This document shows positions 20,714 to 29,620 of a DNA stretch of 32,583 nucleotides, piece after piece. Position numbers and translations under genes: made by a program. The stretch is from positions 7,411 to 39,993 of the IMG/VR virus record IMGVR_UViG_3300037847_001824; one strand, 5' to 3'. Within the stretch, counting starts at the first letter, position 1. The number at the start of each line of letters is the position of its first letter. Below the pieces are notes generated by a model, which was given only the letters and a program-made list of their open reading frames with translations, made no database searches and had not been told where the DNA came from. The stretch is from a virus.

Positions 20714-23265
20714 CTCATACCATCCTCTCTTGCATTAATCCTAAATGTACCCATTACCCACTCGTCTGTAGAGCCTGTGCTCTGTAATTTCATACTCATT
20801 TGTCTACCTCTTGCCCTCATACTTATTTTTTCTGTAGTAGCATTTATCGTAAACGGCCCTTTTGTTGTTCCTTGATTAGCTGAAGCAAAAAAATTAGAAG
20901 ATGTCGAATCAGTTGTAACAACTGGATATCTTTTTGTGTTAACGAATACTTCTAGATTTGTATCTTGACCTACATGTATATCAGGTATGATCTTATCAAC
21001 AAGGTAAGTGTTTTCTCCAGATGTTGATATTTCTTGTGGTGAACCTTCTATAAAGGCAGTCATATCGTTGTTATCATCAGACGTACCAATTTCGTGGTTA
21101 TACAATTCACCACCACTATCAAAAGCAAATGGATTACCTCTAGCTCCAAAAGAATCCGACCAAACTGTTCTAGCTAAAGATCCTATAGTCCATATATTTT
21201 CTGCGTAATTATATGTGACATAACTATCGTTTTCTGGATTATCAGCATATCCATCAATAGAAGCATTTACACCAAAAGATATACTACCAATTGTACCAGT
21301 TGTAGTATTCTTCAAAACACCACCTTGAGAGTCTTTCCTTTGTATTCTTGTCCAAGTTGGTGGTTTTTTCGTAAACTGATATTTTTCATTATAAGAAGAT
21401 TTGCCTGTGATCCCAGAACCTGACCCACCAAATTCTGGATCTGAAGTATCAATAACAAATGTAATTGTCATCGGTAAATCTCCAAAACTACCATTTACTT
21501 TAGTTATTCTTGTTCTAGCTGTATTTAAAAAAGTAAAATAACCACTACCATCACCCACCTCTATTTCATCACCCACATAGAAAAACTCTGATTGTCTTGT
21601 TCCAGATTGAACACCAACAGATGAAATTGCTGTTATAGTAACAGTATATTCAACATCGTTACTTGGGTAAAACCAAGTGATTTCTTTAAATCTTTTATTA
21701 TGACCGACCACTACTTTATCGATATACTTATCTTGCATACGATTAAATACATAGTGTTTTACAGGACAAGGTAACTCTTTGACAACACCATCATATCTAA
21801 AAAAGTTTCTTTTACCCATCCAGTATACATCACCATCAATATTAATCATGCTATTTAATCCAGATGCACCTGCATTGGTTGCTAATAATCTAAATGAAAA
21901 TGTAAATGGTGGACCTACAAACGTCATACCATAAATAGCTTCATCTGTAGATATAATGGTTTCTTCCCTTGAACTTACCATAGCAACAATCTTTGTACCT
22001 ATTTCAAGTCTTTGATCACCTGCTGTATTTGTTGCTGTTGGCTTAAATTTTGTAAAATCTTCTTGGGTAGAAAACCTGACAAGCATAGGATCAAAGTTAC
22101 CACCACCACCAAACTCTTGACATCCACCTGCAATAAAATGTCTATCTGGAAATGAAACAGTCGTAACCCTAGCAACATTCGGTACACTTTCTGCACCAGA
22201 CAAAGAAGATACCAATACTGCTCTATTTGATACAGTACCTGATACAGTCCAATAATAAATAGCTCCACCACGAACTGTGGCAATCAAATCTTCACCCCAT
22301 AAACTTAAACTCCAAGATGAATTATCTAAACTGACATCAGATGAAGATGCTGATCTTGGAGTATTCCAAGTTCCTTCACCCCATCCACCAACACCCCAAC
22401 CAAGTGCAGGTGCTGAAGTTTGAATACCTAAACCTGCATCAATACCAATCAAATAACTAATGACTACATCATTACCACCACCTGCTGAAACTGTAGATGT
22501 AGCTGCTGATGGTGCAGTTACAGTAAAAGTATTCGTTGTAATAGCAGTTATCTCATAACCTTCTGGTCTATTTAAATCTTCAGCAGTAATACCACCAGTC
22601 GCTGTCGCACCAGTAAATCGTACATAATCACCGACTTTTGAGCCATGTGCTGTATCTGTAATCGTTAAGGTTGTACTTTCATCTGTTGTAGCAATAGGTC
22701 CTATTAATATCTGAGTAACAGTTGCACCATTGTCATGGCTTGCAGCTGAAGTGCTGTTAGTTCCTCTAGTACAGCCTGTCAAAGTCGATGAAGTAATACC
22801 TGTATAAGTAATAATTTCACTATCTATTTTAATTGTACCTGCTGTTGTAAAACCTGTAACAGAAGCTAAATCTATTTCAGTCTCACTAGAATCAACTGCT
22901 TCACCTGTTGTGGTGGCAGTATTAGATACATCTCTTAATGGAGTAATGTCATATAAAACTTGATCTTGTATAATATATAAATGTGTATGAGTTCCTACTG
23001 CAATTCGATCTTCACCATCTGTATTAGCTCTCCAGAATACCATTTTTCTGGCAATACCTTGTATCGTTGTTGCTGTGTCTGTGATTGTTCCTGCCGAATC
23101 AGTTCTAAAAATCTCGTCTTTTTGCCATCCACCCACTTTCATAGGATACCCATTACGAAAACGAACCAGACTGCCATCTACCCAGAAAGGTCCGTTCTTA
23201 CCTGCTGAATATTCTGTAATGTCTTTTACAATTCCTGGTTTGTACTGTAATACTTGTAAAGGCAT
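20710..23265 (-). CDS. Large tail structural protein (851 aa)
   Basis: The N-terminus PGIVKDITEYSAGKNGPFWV, then VRFRNGYPMKVGGW (34-47), matches a large tail protein family found in many podovirus-like phages, from memory similar to nozzle or stabilisation-type proteins. Residues about 120-185 form an inserted domain (TGFTTAGTIKIDSEIITYTG ... GCTRGTNSTSAASHDNGATV) that I recall recurring in phage structural proteins. The remainder is beta-rich, with motifs like GDVYWMGKRNFFRYDGV suggestive of propeller blades. WGVGGWGEGTWN at 290-301 resembles the end of the 266-residue protein. It lies next to the endolysin and is probably the tail hub or nozzle through which DNA exits. Confidence 0.75.
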   Translation of the reverse strand: MPLQVLQYKPGIVKDITEYSAGKNGPFWVDGSLVRFRNGYPMKVGGWQKDEIFRTDSAGTITDTATTIQGIARKMVFWRANTDGEDRIAVGTHTHLYIIQDQVLYDITPLRDVSNTATTTGEAVDSSETEIDLASVTGFTTAGTIKIDSEIITYTGITSSTLTGCTRGTNSTSAASHDNGATVTQILIGPIATTDESTTLTITDTAHGSKVGDYVRFTGATATGGITAEDLNRPEGYEITAITTNTFTVTAPSAATSTVSAGGGNDVVISYLIGIDAGLGIQTSAPALGWGVGGWGEGTWNTPRSASSSDVSLDNSSWSLSLWGEDLIATVRGGAIYYWTVSGTVSNRAVLVSSLSGAESVPNVARVTTVSFPDRHFIAGGCQEFGGGGNFDPMLVRFSTQEDFTKFKPTATNTAGDQRLEIGTKIVAMVSSREETIISTDEAIYGMTFVGPPFTFSFRLLATNAGASGLNSMINIDGDVYWMGKRNFFRYDGVVKELPCPVKHYVFNRMQDKYIDKVVVGHNKRFKEITWFYPSNDVEYTVTITAISSVGVQSGTRQSEFFYVGDEIEVGDGSGYFTFLNTARTRITKVNGSFGDLPMTITFVIDTSDPEFGGSGSGITGKSSYNEKYQFTKKPPTWTRIQRKDSQGGVLKNTTTGTIGSISFGVNASIDGYADNPENDSYVTYNYAENIWTIGSLARTVWSDSFGARGNPFAFDSGGELYNHEIGTSDDNNDMTAFIEGSPQEISTSGENTYLVDKIIPDIHVGQDTNLEVFVNTKRYPVVTTDSTSSNFFASANQGTTKGPFTINATTEKISMRARGRQMSMKLQSTGSTDEWVMGTFRINAREDGMR

Positions 23266-23266
23266 T

Positions 23267-23776
23267 TTAGATCATCTTTATAGCTGTTTCCAATGTCTCA
23301 TCGTTTCTTCTAGTCCATCCCCTACCAAAAGTCTCAAATGTAGAGAGTGATTCGTAAAAAGCTTGTCTTACATTTCTATAATTTTTTATGGTTGTCTCTA
23401 GACCATGATGACTAATATATTCTTCAAGTGTTTTTAATGTATTAGGCCCTATACCACCATCTGCCACTGTACCAATCATCTTTTGTAATTTTTTAACTGC
23501 TCTACCAGTTCCACTGTTTACTGCCCAATCAAATACAGCCAGATCTAAGCCAGAAGGCAATTGATCACATTTAGCTCTTCGCCAATAATTTCTTTCATAG
23601 ATAGGTGCAACATCATCTTTGGTAAGATCCTTCATACTTTTTGTTCCACCCCATTCCTGATAAACTCTTTTAGTAACTCCTAAATTAGTTTCTCCTCCTG
23701 GATCTTTCGGATGATTTACATATCCCCCTTCGTGATGGAGAATAATCTCTAAACATTTGGAAAAGTTTTCTTTCAT
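23267..23776 (-). CDS. Endolysin, GH108-type muramidase
   Basis: A 169-residue peptidoglycan hydrolase. The N-terminal block HHEGGYVNHPKDPGGETNLG is the diagnostic GH108 signature, with E16 in EGGY the expected catalytic acid. The second half (SGLDLAVFDWAVNSGTGRAV, then GIGPNTLKTL) matches the peptidoglycan-binding domain that normally follows. No signal peptide is visible, so export depends on the holin encoded just upstream, whose stop overlaps this start by four bases (ATGA). Together they form the lysis cassette. Confidence 0.93.
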   Translation of the reverse strand: MKENFSKCLEIILHHEGGYVNHPKDPGGETNLGVTKRVYQEWGGTKSMKDLTKDDVAPIYERNYWRRAKCDQLPSGLDLAVFDWAVNSGTGRAVKKLQKMIGTVADGGIGPNTLKTLEEYISHHGLETTIKNYRNVRQAFYESLSTFETFGRGWTRRNDETLETAIKMI

Positions 23777-24174
23777 TTAGTTAATCCTTTCTGCTTCTCA
23801 TATGTTCTTAATGAACCTATTCCCAACATTCCACCCAAAACAGTTAAAAGTGTACCCATGTCAAAACTAGGTAATTCTGGAATATCCATACCAATTAAAA
23901 CAACTATAAAAACAATAACAGGCTGAAGAACAAAGTGATAGCCAAAAGCAATCCCACAGATCCAACCAATGCAAGGTCTCCAACCACCTTTAAAAAGGCT
24001 TCCAGAAGAAGCTTCTTCCTTATTAATTGCCATTTGTGCGAGTTGCTGTTCATGAGCTAATTTATCAGCCATTGTTGCCAACTCATGTGCCAACTTAGCT
24101 TTTTGATCTTTATCCTCAATAACTTTATCTAATAGTTTAGTAGCTGGTCCTATCAAAGAATTTATTAAACTCAT
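23773..24174 (-). CDS. Holin, 3TM type
   Basis: A 133-residue membrane protein: a charged N-terminal helix (1-60), then GGWRPCIGWICGIAFGYHFV (63-82), LQPVIVFIVVLIG (about 83-95) and a third segment MGTLLTVLGGMLGIGSL (about 106-122) ending in a basic tail. The WRP-x-IGW and Y-H-F-x-x-QP signature is that of the Holin_3TMs family. It forms holes in the inner membrane to release the endolysin encoded immediately after. GTAGGATG precedes the start, and the upstream gene is a small membrane protein that probably belongs to the same cassette. Confidence 0.9.
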   Translation of the reverse strand: MSLINSLIGPATKLLDKVIEDKDQKAKLAHELATMADKLAHEQQLAQMAINKEEASSGSLFKGGWRPCIGWICGIAFGYHFVLQPVIVFIVVLIGMDIPELPSFDMGTLLTVLGGMLGIGSLRTYEKQKGLTK

Positions 24175-24175
24175 C

Positions 24176-24340
24176 CTACATCCTATATAAAATAGCTAAT
24201 AACAATAATATAATAGAAGTAGCTGAACCTATTGCCCAAGCTTCAATACGTTTTATACGATTGTAAAGATCCTTGAACTGAATATGTATTTCAGTTTCTA
24301 ATGCTACAACTCTTTTATCTAGCTCTGTTATTTTAGTCAT
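24176..24340 (-). CDS. Small XhlA-like lysis-associated membrane protein (54 aa)
   Basis: Reads MTKITELDKRVVALETEIHI, then QFKDLYNRIKRIEAWAIGSA, TSIILLLLAILYRM. The first 35 residues form a heptad-like coiled coil, followed by one membrane helix (about 38-52) and a stop. This layout matches haemolysin XhlA-type proteins that partner holins. The TAG lies one base before the holin start, and the gap after the upstream 107-residue gene is 5 bases, so the frame fits exactly between neighbours. It is probably a helper or antiholin in lysis; a spanin is unlikely because there is no lipobox or N-terminal signal. Confidence 0.78.
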   Translation of the reverse strand: MTKITELDKRVVALETEIHIQFKDLYNRIKRIEAWAIGSATSIILLLLAILYRM

Positions 24341-24345
24341 CTATA

Positions 24346-24669
24346 CTACCAAGGCACTCCTGATCCTCTTATTGGTTGTTTACTTAGTGAAATTTGAGTG
24401 GCTACAGAATCTTCGGTTTGTTTTACAGAATCTTCTCCCAAAGTTGCCTTTAACCAATTCAAACAATTATCCTTCGTAACTTTTGAATATTCTATAAAAT
24501 TTCCTGATGTATCTGGTATATCAGTTGATCCAATCATTTTTCCTTTATGATCTATACCATCTACAGTTTCTTGATCCTCACAAGACCAATGTAATGTCGT
24601 TATCTGATTATCACCTTTTGATCCCTTTATAACATACTCAGTTTGAAAAATATTCCATGTCGCTGCCAT
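24346..24669 (-). CDS. Conserved-type small phage protein following the tail fibre (107 aa)
   Basis: Begins MAATWNIFQTEYVIKGSKGD; the start at 24669 is chosen because AAAGGAG lies just upstream and it avoids overlapping the tail fibre stop (24681). The longer reading from 24702 is rejected. The pattern ITTLHWSCEDQETVDGIDHK, then G-S-x-x-x-x-D-x-S-x-x-F, NCLNWLKATLG and a terminal GSGVPW closely resembles small proteins encoded after tail fibres in cyanophages and other marine phages (DUF7936-like, from memory). The usual guess is a tail-fibre accessory or chaperone; nothing in the sequence proves it. Confidence 0.75.
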   Translation of the reverse strand: MAATWNIFQTEYVIKGSKGDNQITTLHWSCEDQETVDGIDHKGKMIGSTDIPDTSGNFIEYSKVTKDNCLNWLKATLGEDSVKQTEDSVATQISLSKQPIRGSGVPW

Positions 24670-24680
24670 GTTATTCTCCT

Positions 24681-27398
24681 TTATCCACAATATAAAACAC
24701 AAGATACAAGCTTTACACCTGTATCACTATTACCAATCGTTACTTTACCGATTGTTTTACTTCTTATAATGTCATCAGATTGTACTTTAGCTGTACCATC
24801 TCCATTACTTTCTAGTAAGTCACCACCTTCACAAGCACCTGTAACTCTTATTGAACCAATACCTACAGAAGCTACTAAAGGTTTACCATTATTATCATAT
24901 CTTTGAAGCACACCATAAACTCTTTTATCACCCTCTGTATCTGATACTTTAATCTTAGCGTGGTCTGCTCTTGTCTGACCTTTCTTTGGATGATCTTCTG
25001 TGCCACCTTTCCCATCTGGTTGAGAATCAGGATAAACATCAAGTTCATCTATAGTGCTACAAACAGTTCCAATAGCAACATTGTTTGCAATACCAGAACT
25101 TTCATGTAAGCCTGAAAAACCATTATAAGAAACTGTTGAACCACTAACTGAGATTGTTCCTTCTTCAGAACTATCTTGCCTAAAACTAACTAAATCTCCA
25201 TCACCACCTAATCTGTTAAAAAGACCGACTACCCCATTATTTCTAACAAAAACAGCTAAACCATAACTATATAAATCTGTTCCTGCTGTGCTTGTGCTAA
25301 CTCCACTTTTTCCTATAGATACGTCACCTGTCGATGATATCCTCATGCGTTCAGAATTTCCCTCTACACCTGTATGAAAGCACATTTGTCCACCATTACC
25401 ATTGCTTTCACTTGATCTTATTACAATAGAAGCATCAACTGTAAAAGCTGAACCACTATCATCAGAGTTTTCAAATTCTATTTCGACATACGCATAATTA
25501 GCTTGATTATTTCCATTGCCTGTAAACCTTTGTATTGGAACATTACCAGAAAGATGCAATAATCTATCAGGATTATTTTCTCCAACACCAAGTCTACTTG
25601 CTGTTTTTACAAAACTACTACTATCAATAGTTAATGCTAAAGTTGAACTTGCACCATCAGCAGCACCTGTATAAAATTCCATAGCACCATTAGAACCACG
25701 AACTTCTAAATCGTTACCCCTAAGTTGAAGATAACCTTGATATTCACCACCATCATTTAACTTTAATGTAGGTGTGGCATCATTACGAATTTCAAGTGTA
25801 ACACCACCATCTGAACTAGGAGAATCTGTGCCAATCCCAACATTACCATTATTATTAAATGAAGCTATCTCAGTGATGTTGCTACTGCTACCAGTGTTAG
25901 AACCATCACCATAAACAATTCCTAATCTTGAGCCATTAGCAACTATAAAGTAATCTTTAGATTGACCTGTATCACTAATAGCAATAGCAGGATTTGAAGT
26001 ATCTTCTATAAATAAAACAGCCTGTGCATTTGCGTAAGAAATGGGTGCATTAGAATTAATAGCTACTCCATCATATTCGCCATTAACAAAAAAAGCATTT
26101 GCATGATTATTACCTTCAACACGAAAGTCTACATCATTGCTATCTTCATTAACTACTGTTTCAGTAGTACCTATTTCAAACCTATTTACTGGATCAGATG
26201 TTCCACTTGAAGTATTTAATATTAATCTTGACGGCACTGAATCTGAGTCAGTTCCTGATTGCACTGCTAATATCTGTGCTCCAACTCTTAGAGTATTTCC
26301 TGTGTCAGCACCAATAAAACTTGTTCTACCTAGATATTCTCCATCAGCAGTTGCTGTAGGTGTACCACTAGTGTTAGGAGCTTTGATAAAATTAATAATA
26401 CCACTATGACCATTTGTTGCTGACCTTGTATTAATTTCAAGTGCAGCATTAGATGAAACTGAGTTTACAGAAGCTGTTCCACCATTTAAAACTTCTGATA
26501 AACCATTAGCACCAGATATAGAAACAAAATTACTTCCTCCATCAACAACAAACATTTTTTCTGAGCCATCTGACTCAATACGAAAGTCTAAATCGGTACT
26601 ACCCTCATTAAAAACTGTTTCTGTTTGTGTAATTCTTACTCTTTCTCTTTCAGAACCACCTGTTAAACTGTGTATGAGAAACGCACTATCTTCTGAACCA
26701 TTACTAGCATCTACAATTTGTGTGTCTATTCTTGCATAGGTTGTAGCATTGCCTGCGTCATCTTTACCATCAAATGTGATTCTACCAAGGAAATCCGAAC
26801 TTGCACCTGTTACATTCCTATTTAAATTTAAAATTGGTCCAACATTCGCATCTGTATCTGTAGATTCAAGTGTAACTTGTGCATTATTATCTGCTGTTGT
26901 AAAAGTAGCTGTTGTACCTGTTATAGCACCAGAAACAGTCAAAGCTGCTACTGTCGTAGTTCCTGTAAGATCCAAATCAACTAAGGCATCTGTAACAGCT
27001 GCTCCTGAACCTGCTCCATCTAAATAAACCATTTTAACAGCACCACTTCCAATAGTAACTGTCGCACCTGATCCTTGTTTAATAATTATATTTTGAGATC
27101 CAGAAGTTGCATTTTCAATAATATGAACTCGACTTATCGTGTTAGGCCCAATAGTTATTGTACAAGCAGAATCTAATGTACCTGTGTATTTAATATACAT
27201 AGCTCTGGCTGCGTCTGCACTACCATCTGCAATTGTTGAACTATGGGTATCAGCATTTGTTGTTATGGCTTCAGTTCCATAACCTAAAGCATCTCCTATT
27301 AGTTCTAAGTTTGTATTGGTGACATTACCCCATGTACCAGAGTTGTCACCAGTTGCCATCTCAGATAATCTTAAATCATTTACATAGGTTATAGTCAT
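24681..27398 (-). CDS. Tail fibre / receptor-binding protein (905 aa)
   Basis: The N-terminus NDLRLSEMATGDNSGTWGNV, then LELIGDALGYGTEAI, is a virion-attachment domain shared by tail fibres of many marine phages. A Ser/Thr/Gly/Asp-rich beta shaft follows, with repeated phrases such as ETVFNEGSTDLDFRIE and ETVVNEDSNDVDFRVE, N-x-NNGNVGIGTDSPSSDGG and RLGVGENNP. The last 150 residues hold a domain with SVSGSTVSYNGFSGLHES, GDKRVYGVLQRYDNNGKPL and SKTIGKVTIG, seen at the ends of other phage fibres; it may act in trimerisation or receptor contact. No obvious catalytic Ser-Lys pair of a chaperone peptidase was identified. Probably the main host-recognition protein. Confidence 0.88.
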   Translation of the reverse strand: MTITYVNDLRLSEMATGDNSGTWGNVTNTNLELIGDALGYGTEAITTNADTHSSTIADGSADAARAMYIKYTGTLDSACTITIGPNTISRVHIIENATSGSQNIIIKQGSGATVTIGSGAVKMVYLDGAGSGAAVTDALVDLDLTGTTTVAALTVSGAITGTTATFTTADNNAQVTLESTDTDANVGPILNLNRNVTGASSDFLGRITFDGKDDAGNATTYARIDTQIVDASNGSEDSAFLIHSLTGGSERERVRITQTETVFNEGSTDLDFRIESDGSEKMFVVDGGSNFVSISGANGLSEVLNGGTASVNSVSSNAALEINTRSATNGHSGIINFIKAPNTSGTPTATADGEYLGRTSFIGADTGNTLRVGAQILAVQSGTDSDSVPSRLILNTSSGTSDPVNRFEIGTTETVVNEDSNDVDFRVEGNNHANAFFVNGEYDGVAINSNAPISYANAQAVLFIEDTSNPAIAISDTGQSKDYFIVANGSRLGIVYGDGSNTGSSSNITEIASFNNNGNVGIGTDSPSSDGGVTLEIRNDATPTLKLNDGGEYQGYLQLRGNDLEVRGSNGAMEFYTGAADGASSTLALTIDSSSFVKTASRLGVGENNPDRLLHLSGNVPIQRFTGNGNNQANYAYVEIEFENSDDSGSAFTVDASIVIRSSESNGNGGQMCFHTGVEGNSERMRISSTGDVSIGKSGVSTSTAGTDLYSYGLAVFVRNNGVVGLFNRLGGDGDLVSFRQDSSEEGTISVSGSTVSYNGFSGLHESSGIANNVAIGTVCSTIDELDVYPDSQPDGKGGTEDHPKKGQTRADHAKIKVSDTEGDKRVYGVLQRYDNNGKPLVASVGIGSIRVTGACEGGDLLESNGDGTAKVQSDDIIRSKTIGKVTIGNSDTGVKLVSCVLYCG

Positions 27399-27399
27399 A

Positions 27400-27846
27400 T
27401 CAGTCTATCCTTACTATTGCATTGCTTGCAGTTGCAGCAGGGAACACTATTTTAAATGTTCCACCTGAAACTGTAAAGTCCCCACCAAAATCTAATATTG
27501 CTATCGCACCTCTAGAATTTGATGAAGCATCTCCTAATGTTTTATTATATATTAATGCACCTCTTGCTGTAAAAGATGCAGATGTCCATTCTGGATCAGC
27601 AGCATCAAATACTCCACTTGTACTATTTTCTGTTACAGCAACACTTGTCAATTGTTTGCCACCTGCTGAATAAGCACTACCAGATGCATTAGTTATTTCA
27701 TTAGATGTCGTATATCCATCTGTTGACGCATCTAAACTTGCAGAGCTTGTATATAGTGCAATGTAAATATCATCTGTATCTAAATGATGATCACCTAATA
27801 ACAAATCTTTTTTAAACAATGTGGACATTGCTTGAGTTATAGCCAT
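27400..27846 (-). CDS. Structural protein, beta-rich (148 aa)
   Basis: Starts MAITQAMSTLFKKDLLLGDH; the start at 27846 has a perfect GGAGGT site upstream, whereas the longer reading from 27921 overlaps the previous gene. DIYIALYTSSASLDASTDGY, SGSAYSAGGKQLTSVAV, WTSASFTARGALIYNKTLGD and the ending GGTFKIVFPAATASNAIVR form a conserved pattern of small virion proteins placed before tail fibres in marine phages. Likely a fibre-base or tail-attached protein. No enzymatic motif. Confidence 0.75.
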   Translation of the reverse strand: MAITQAMSTLFKKDLLLGDHHLDTDDIYIALYTSSASLDASTDGYTTSNEITNASGSAYSAGGKQLTSVAVTENSTSGVFDAADPEWTSASFTARGALIYNKTLGDASSNSRGAIAILDFGGDFTVSGGTFKIVFPAATASNAIVRID

Positions 27847-27847
27847 A

Positions 27848-28495
27848 TTAAATACCTCCGTTGTATTCTGCTGTATAATTTCTTCCCATTTCTTGAGAGA
27901 ATAATTGTACAGCTTCGTCAAATTTACCTTTATATAATTTTAATGTTTCAGGTGCTTTTAGAAAAGCACTAGCTTCGTAAAGTGCAGCAGATAATAAAAC
28001 ATCTGTTGCATTTGTATCTATCCAAGTATTTGCATTAGTAGAACTTAAACCAACTGGTTTACCAATAAAATCAACTTGAAAAGATAAAGTAGCACTAGGA
28101 GTAGGAGCTAAAGTAATTGTGGTTACAGAACCACTTCCAACATCAGCTGCTGTTTTAGTGCTATACATTATCGGAGTTCCAGTTGTACTGGAGTTAGGCC
28201 AATAATCTCTTAAATATGAATCAATTCTATGATCTAAATATATAACATTACTACTTGATGTAATAGAAACCTGACGAATCATTCTTATACTTGGTGTACC
28301 AGTCGTAGGAGTGTAGTCAGCTTGCCCAACGACAAGTGTACCTGTGAAACTATTCCTAAAACAAGGAAGGTTTGGTAATCTTTGAAATACCATTTCTTCT
28401 GCTTGTGCTATGATTACATCTATTGAATCTACAAGCTCTGACGAATCATTTTCTAAATAATTTTGTATATTGGCTTTTAAAGTTGTATAACTCAT
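27848..28495 (-). CDS. Head-tail adaptor-like protein (215 aa)
   Basis: The N-terminal helix TLKANIQNYLENDSSELVDS, then IDVIIAQAEEMVFQRLPNL, followed by the beta part FTGTLVVGQADYTPTTGT and a C-terminal helical stretch ASAFLKAPETLKLYKGKFDE, matches the organisation of phage adaptor / tail tubular A-like proteins that ring the portal. A second, more distant adaptor-like protein is encoded at 29621-30286. GGGGT precedes the start. One base separates its stop from the next start. Confidence 0.7.
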   Translation of the reverse strand: MSYTTLKANIQNYLENDSSELVDSIDVIIAQAEEMVFQRLPNLPCFRNSFTGTLVVGQADYTPTTGTPSIRMIRQVSITSSSNVIYLDHRIDSYLRDYWPNSSTTGTPIMYSTKTAADVGSGSVTTITLAPTPSATLSFQVDFIGKPVGLSSTNANTWIDTNATDVLLSAALYEASAFLKAPETLKLYKGKFDEAVQLFSQEMGRNYTAEYNGGI

Positions 28496-29296
28496 TTATT
28501 GACCCCAAGCTCCATCATTCCAAGCACCTGAACCCCACTCTTGATTAACTGTAACAGATTCTGTACCTACACCACCAGTACCACCAACTCCAGTCTCTGT
28601 CAAAGAAACAACGACATTTTCTGTACCTACACCACCAGTTCCTGCAACTCCAGTCTCTGTAATAGATAAATTAAGTGCTTCAACACCAACTGAACCTGCT
28701 CCACCACTAGCCGATACCCCAGTGACTTCTACAACAGGTATTTCAACACCTACACCACCAGTACCACCTACACCAGTTTCTGTGATAGATGATTCAAATG
28801 CTTCAACACCAACTGCTCCAGTACCACCAACTCCAGTCTCTGTAATACTTAACTCTAGTGATTCTGTGCCAACTGCACCAGTTCCACCTAAACCAGTTTC
28901 TATAATAGATGCTAGTGGAGTTTCTGTGCCAACTGCTCCAGTACCACCAACTCCACTTGGCTGTGGAAAACTTCTTATTTCTTCATTATCAACACGATTT
29001 GTATTACCATAACCTGCAACACCTACAGTTTTTCTAGTTCTTGGATCTGCAAATGGGTCAAATGTATGTGCAATAAATATAGTAACATTTTCTGCATCTG
29101 AACTAGGTCTAGGTTTAAATAATGCAGTAGCATCAATTACGTTTTTAGGTGGTGTCAATTGTGGATGTTTTGCTTCCCATTCATCTGGTGCAACTCTTAA
29201 TCCATCCCAAGTTGTTTTTAATTGAGTATAAGGAACTCTGTGACCACCTCTGTCACTCATTCCAAAAGATCTTTTACCTTTTGCGTATCTAGGCAT
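28496..29296 (-). CDS. Structural protein with seven glycine-rich repeats (266 aa); paralogue of the preceding gene
   Basis: Residues 1-75 form a conserved phage structural domain (MPRYAKGKRSFGMSDRGGHR, then VPYTQLKTTWDGLRVAPDEW, PQLTPPKN) that is clearly related to the neighbouring 107-residue protein. Residues 115-252 hold seven units of about 20 residues with the core G-V-G-G-T-G-A-V-G-(T/V)-E followed by five variable residues and SITET; units four and five deviate in length (18 and 23). The C-terminus EWGSGAWNDGAWGQ is Trp/Gly-rich. The repeats probably form a beta-stacked fibre or spike. TAATG overlaps the preceding stop by one base, consistent with tandem duplication. Confidence 0.75.
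   Translation of the reverse strand: MPRYAKGKRSFGMSDRGGHRVPYTQLKTTWDGLRVAPDEWEAKHPQLTPPKNVIDATALFKPRPSSDAENVTIFIAHTFDPFADPRTRKTVGVAGYGNTNRVDNEEIRSFPQPSGVGGTGAVGTETPLASIIETGLGGTGAVGTESLELSITETGVGGTGAVGVEAFESSITETGVGGTGGVGVEIPVVEVTGVSASGGAGSVGVEALNLSITETGVAGTGGVGTENVVVSLTETGVGGTGGVGTESVTVNQEWGSGAWNDGAWGQ
28534..28954 (-). repeat. About 60-base tandem repeat array coding for glycine-rich units
   Basis: Seven coding repeats of about 60 bases. Units share phrases such as plus-strand CCACCAACTCCAGTCTCTGT (for example near 28575 and 28825) and CCAACTGCTCCAGTACCACC (near 28809 and 28929). Similarity is highest among the first three units translated and the last two. No spacers are unique and the array lies in frame within a gene, so it is a protein repeat rather than CRISPR. 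Confidence 0.85.
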
Positions 29297-29619
29297 TATT
29301 CTATTTCCACAGATGAAACACCAATATTACCAAAACATGGTATTCCAATATTTTTTATCTGATTTCTTGTAGAAAATATATTATAATTATATCCAATATT
29401 AACTGTAGCAGATTCTGCATCATTATCTGGTCTGGCTTTATACAAGCCAGTTGTGACCTTGATATTTTTAACTGGAGTTAGTTGAGGTTGTTTTATATCA
29501 AATTCTTCAGGTGCAACTCTTTGACCTTTCCAATTTGTCAATAAATCTTTGTATGGAACTTCAAAACCACTTATGTCACATATTGCTCTTGATTTGTGAC
29601 CAGTTGCATATTTAGGCAT
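29296..29619 (-). CDS. Structural protein, short paralogue (107 aa)
   Basis: MPKYATGHKSRAICDISGFE, then VPYKDLLTNWKGQRVAPEEF, PQLTPVKNIK, LYKARPDNDAE follows the same pattern as residues 1-75 of the next gene: MP-x-YA-x-G, D-x-x-G-x-x-VPY, W-x-G-x-RVAP-x-E, PQLTP-x-KN, DAE. Both probably contain the same phage structural domain, here with a short C-terminal extension in place of repeats. No strong ribosome-binding site is visible (TTTGGTATG). Likely part of the head-tail region because adaptor genes flank it. Confidence 0.7.
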   Translation of the reverse strand: MPKYATGHKSRAICDISGFEVPYKDLLTNWKGQRVAPEEFDIKQPQLTPVKNIKVTTGLYKARPDNDAESATVNIGYNYNIFSTRNQIKNIGIPCFGNIGVSSVEIE

Positions 29620-29620
29620 G

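Noticed and set aside
24670-24702. Longer start for the 107-residue protein, and likewise 27847-27921 for the 148-residue protein
   Set aside because: The extensions overlap upstream genes; AAAGGAG and GGAGGT sites point to 24669 and 27846.
28534-28954. Array of regular repeats as a CRISPR candidate
   Set aside because: The repeat is in frame in a virion gene, has no unique spacers, and the units vary as protein repeats do.
28722-29012. + strand open frame rich in Pro/Thr/Val repeats
   Set aside because: It is the mirror image of the glycine-rich repeat array coded on the - strand, with no ribosome-binding site or context.
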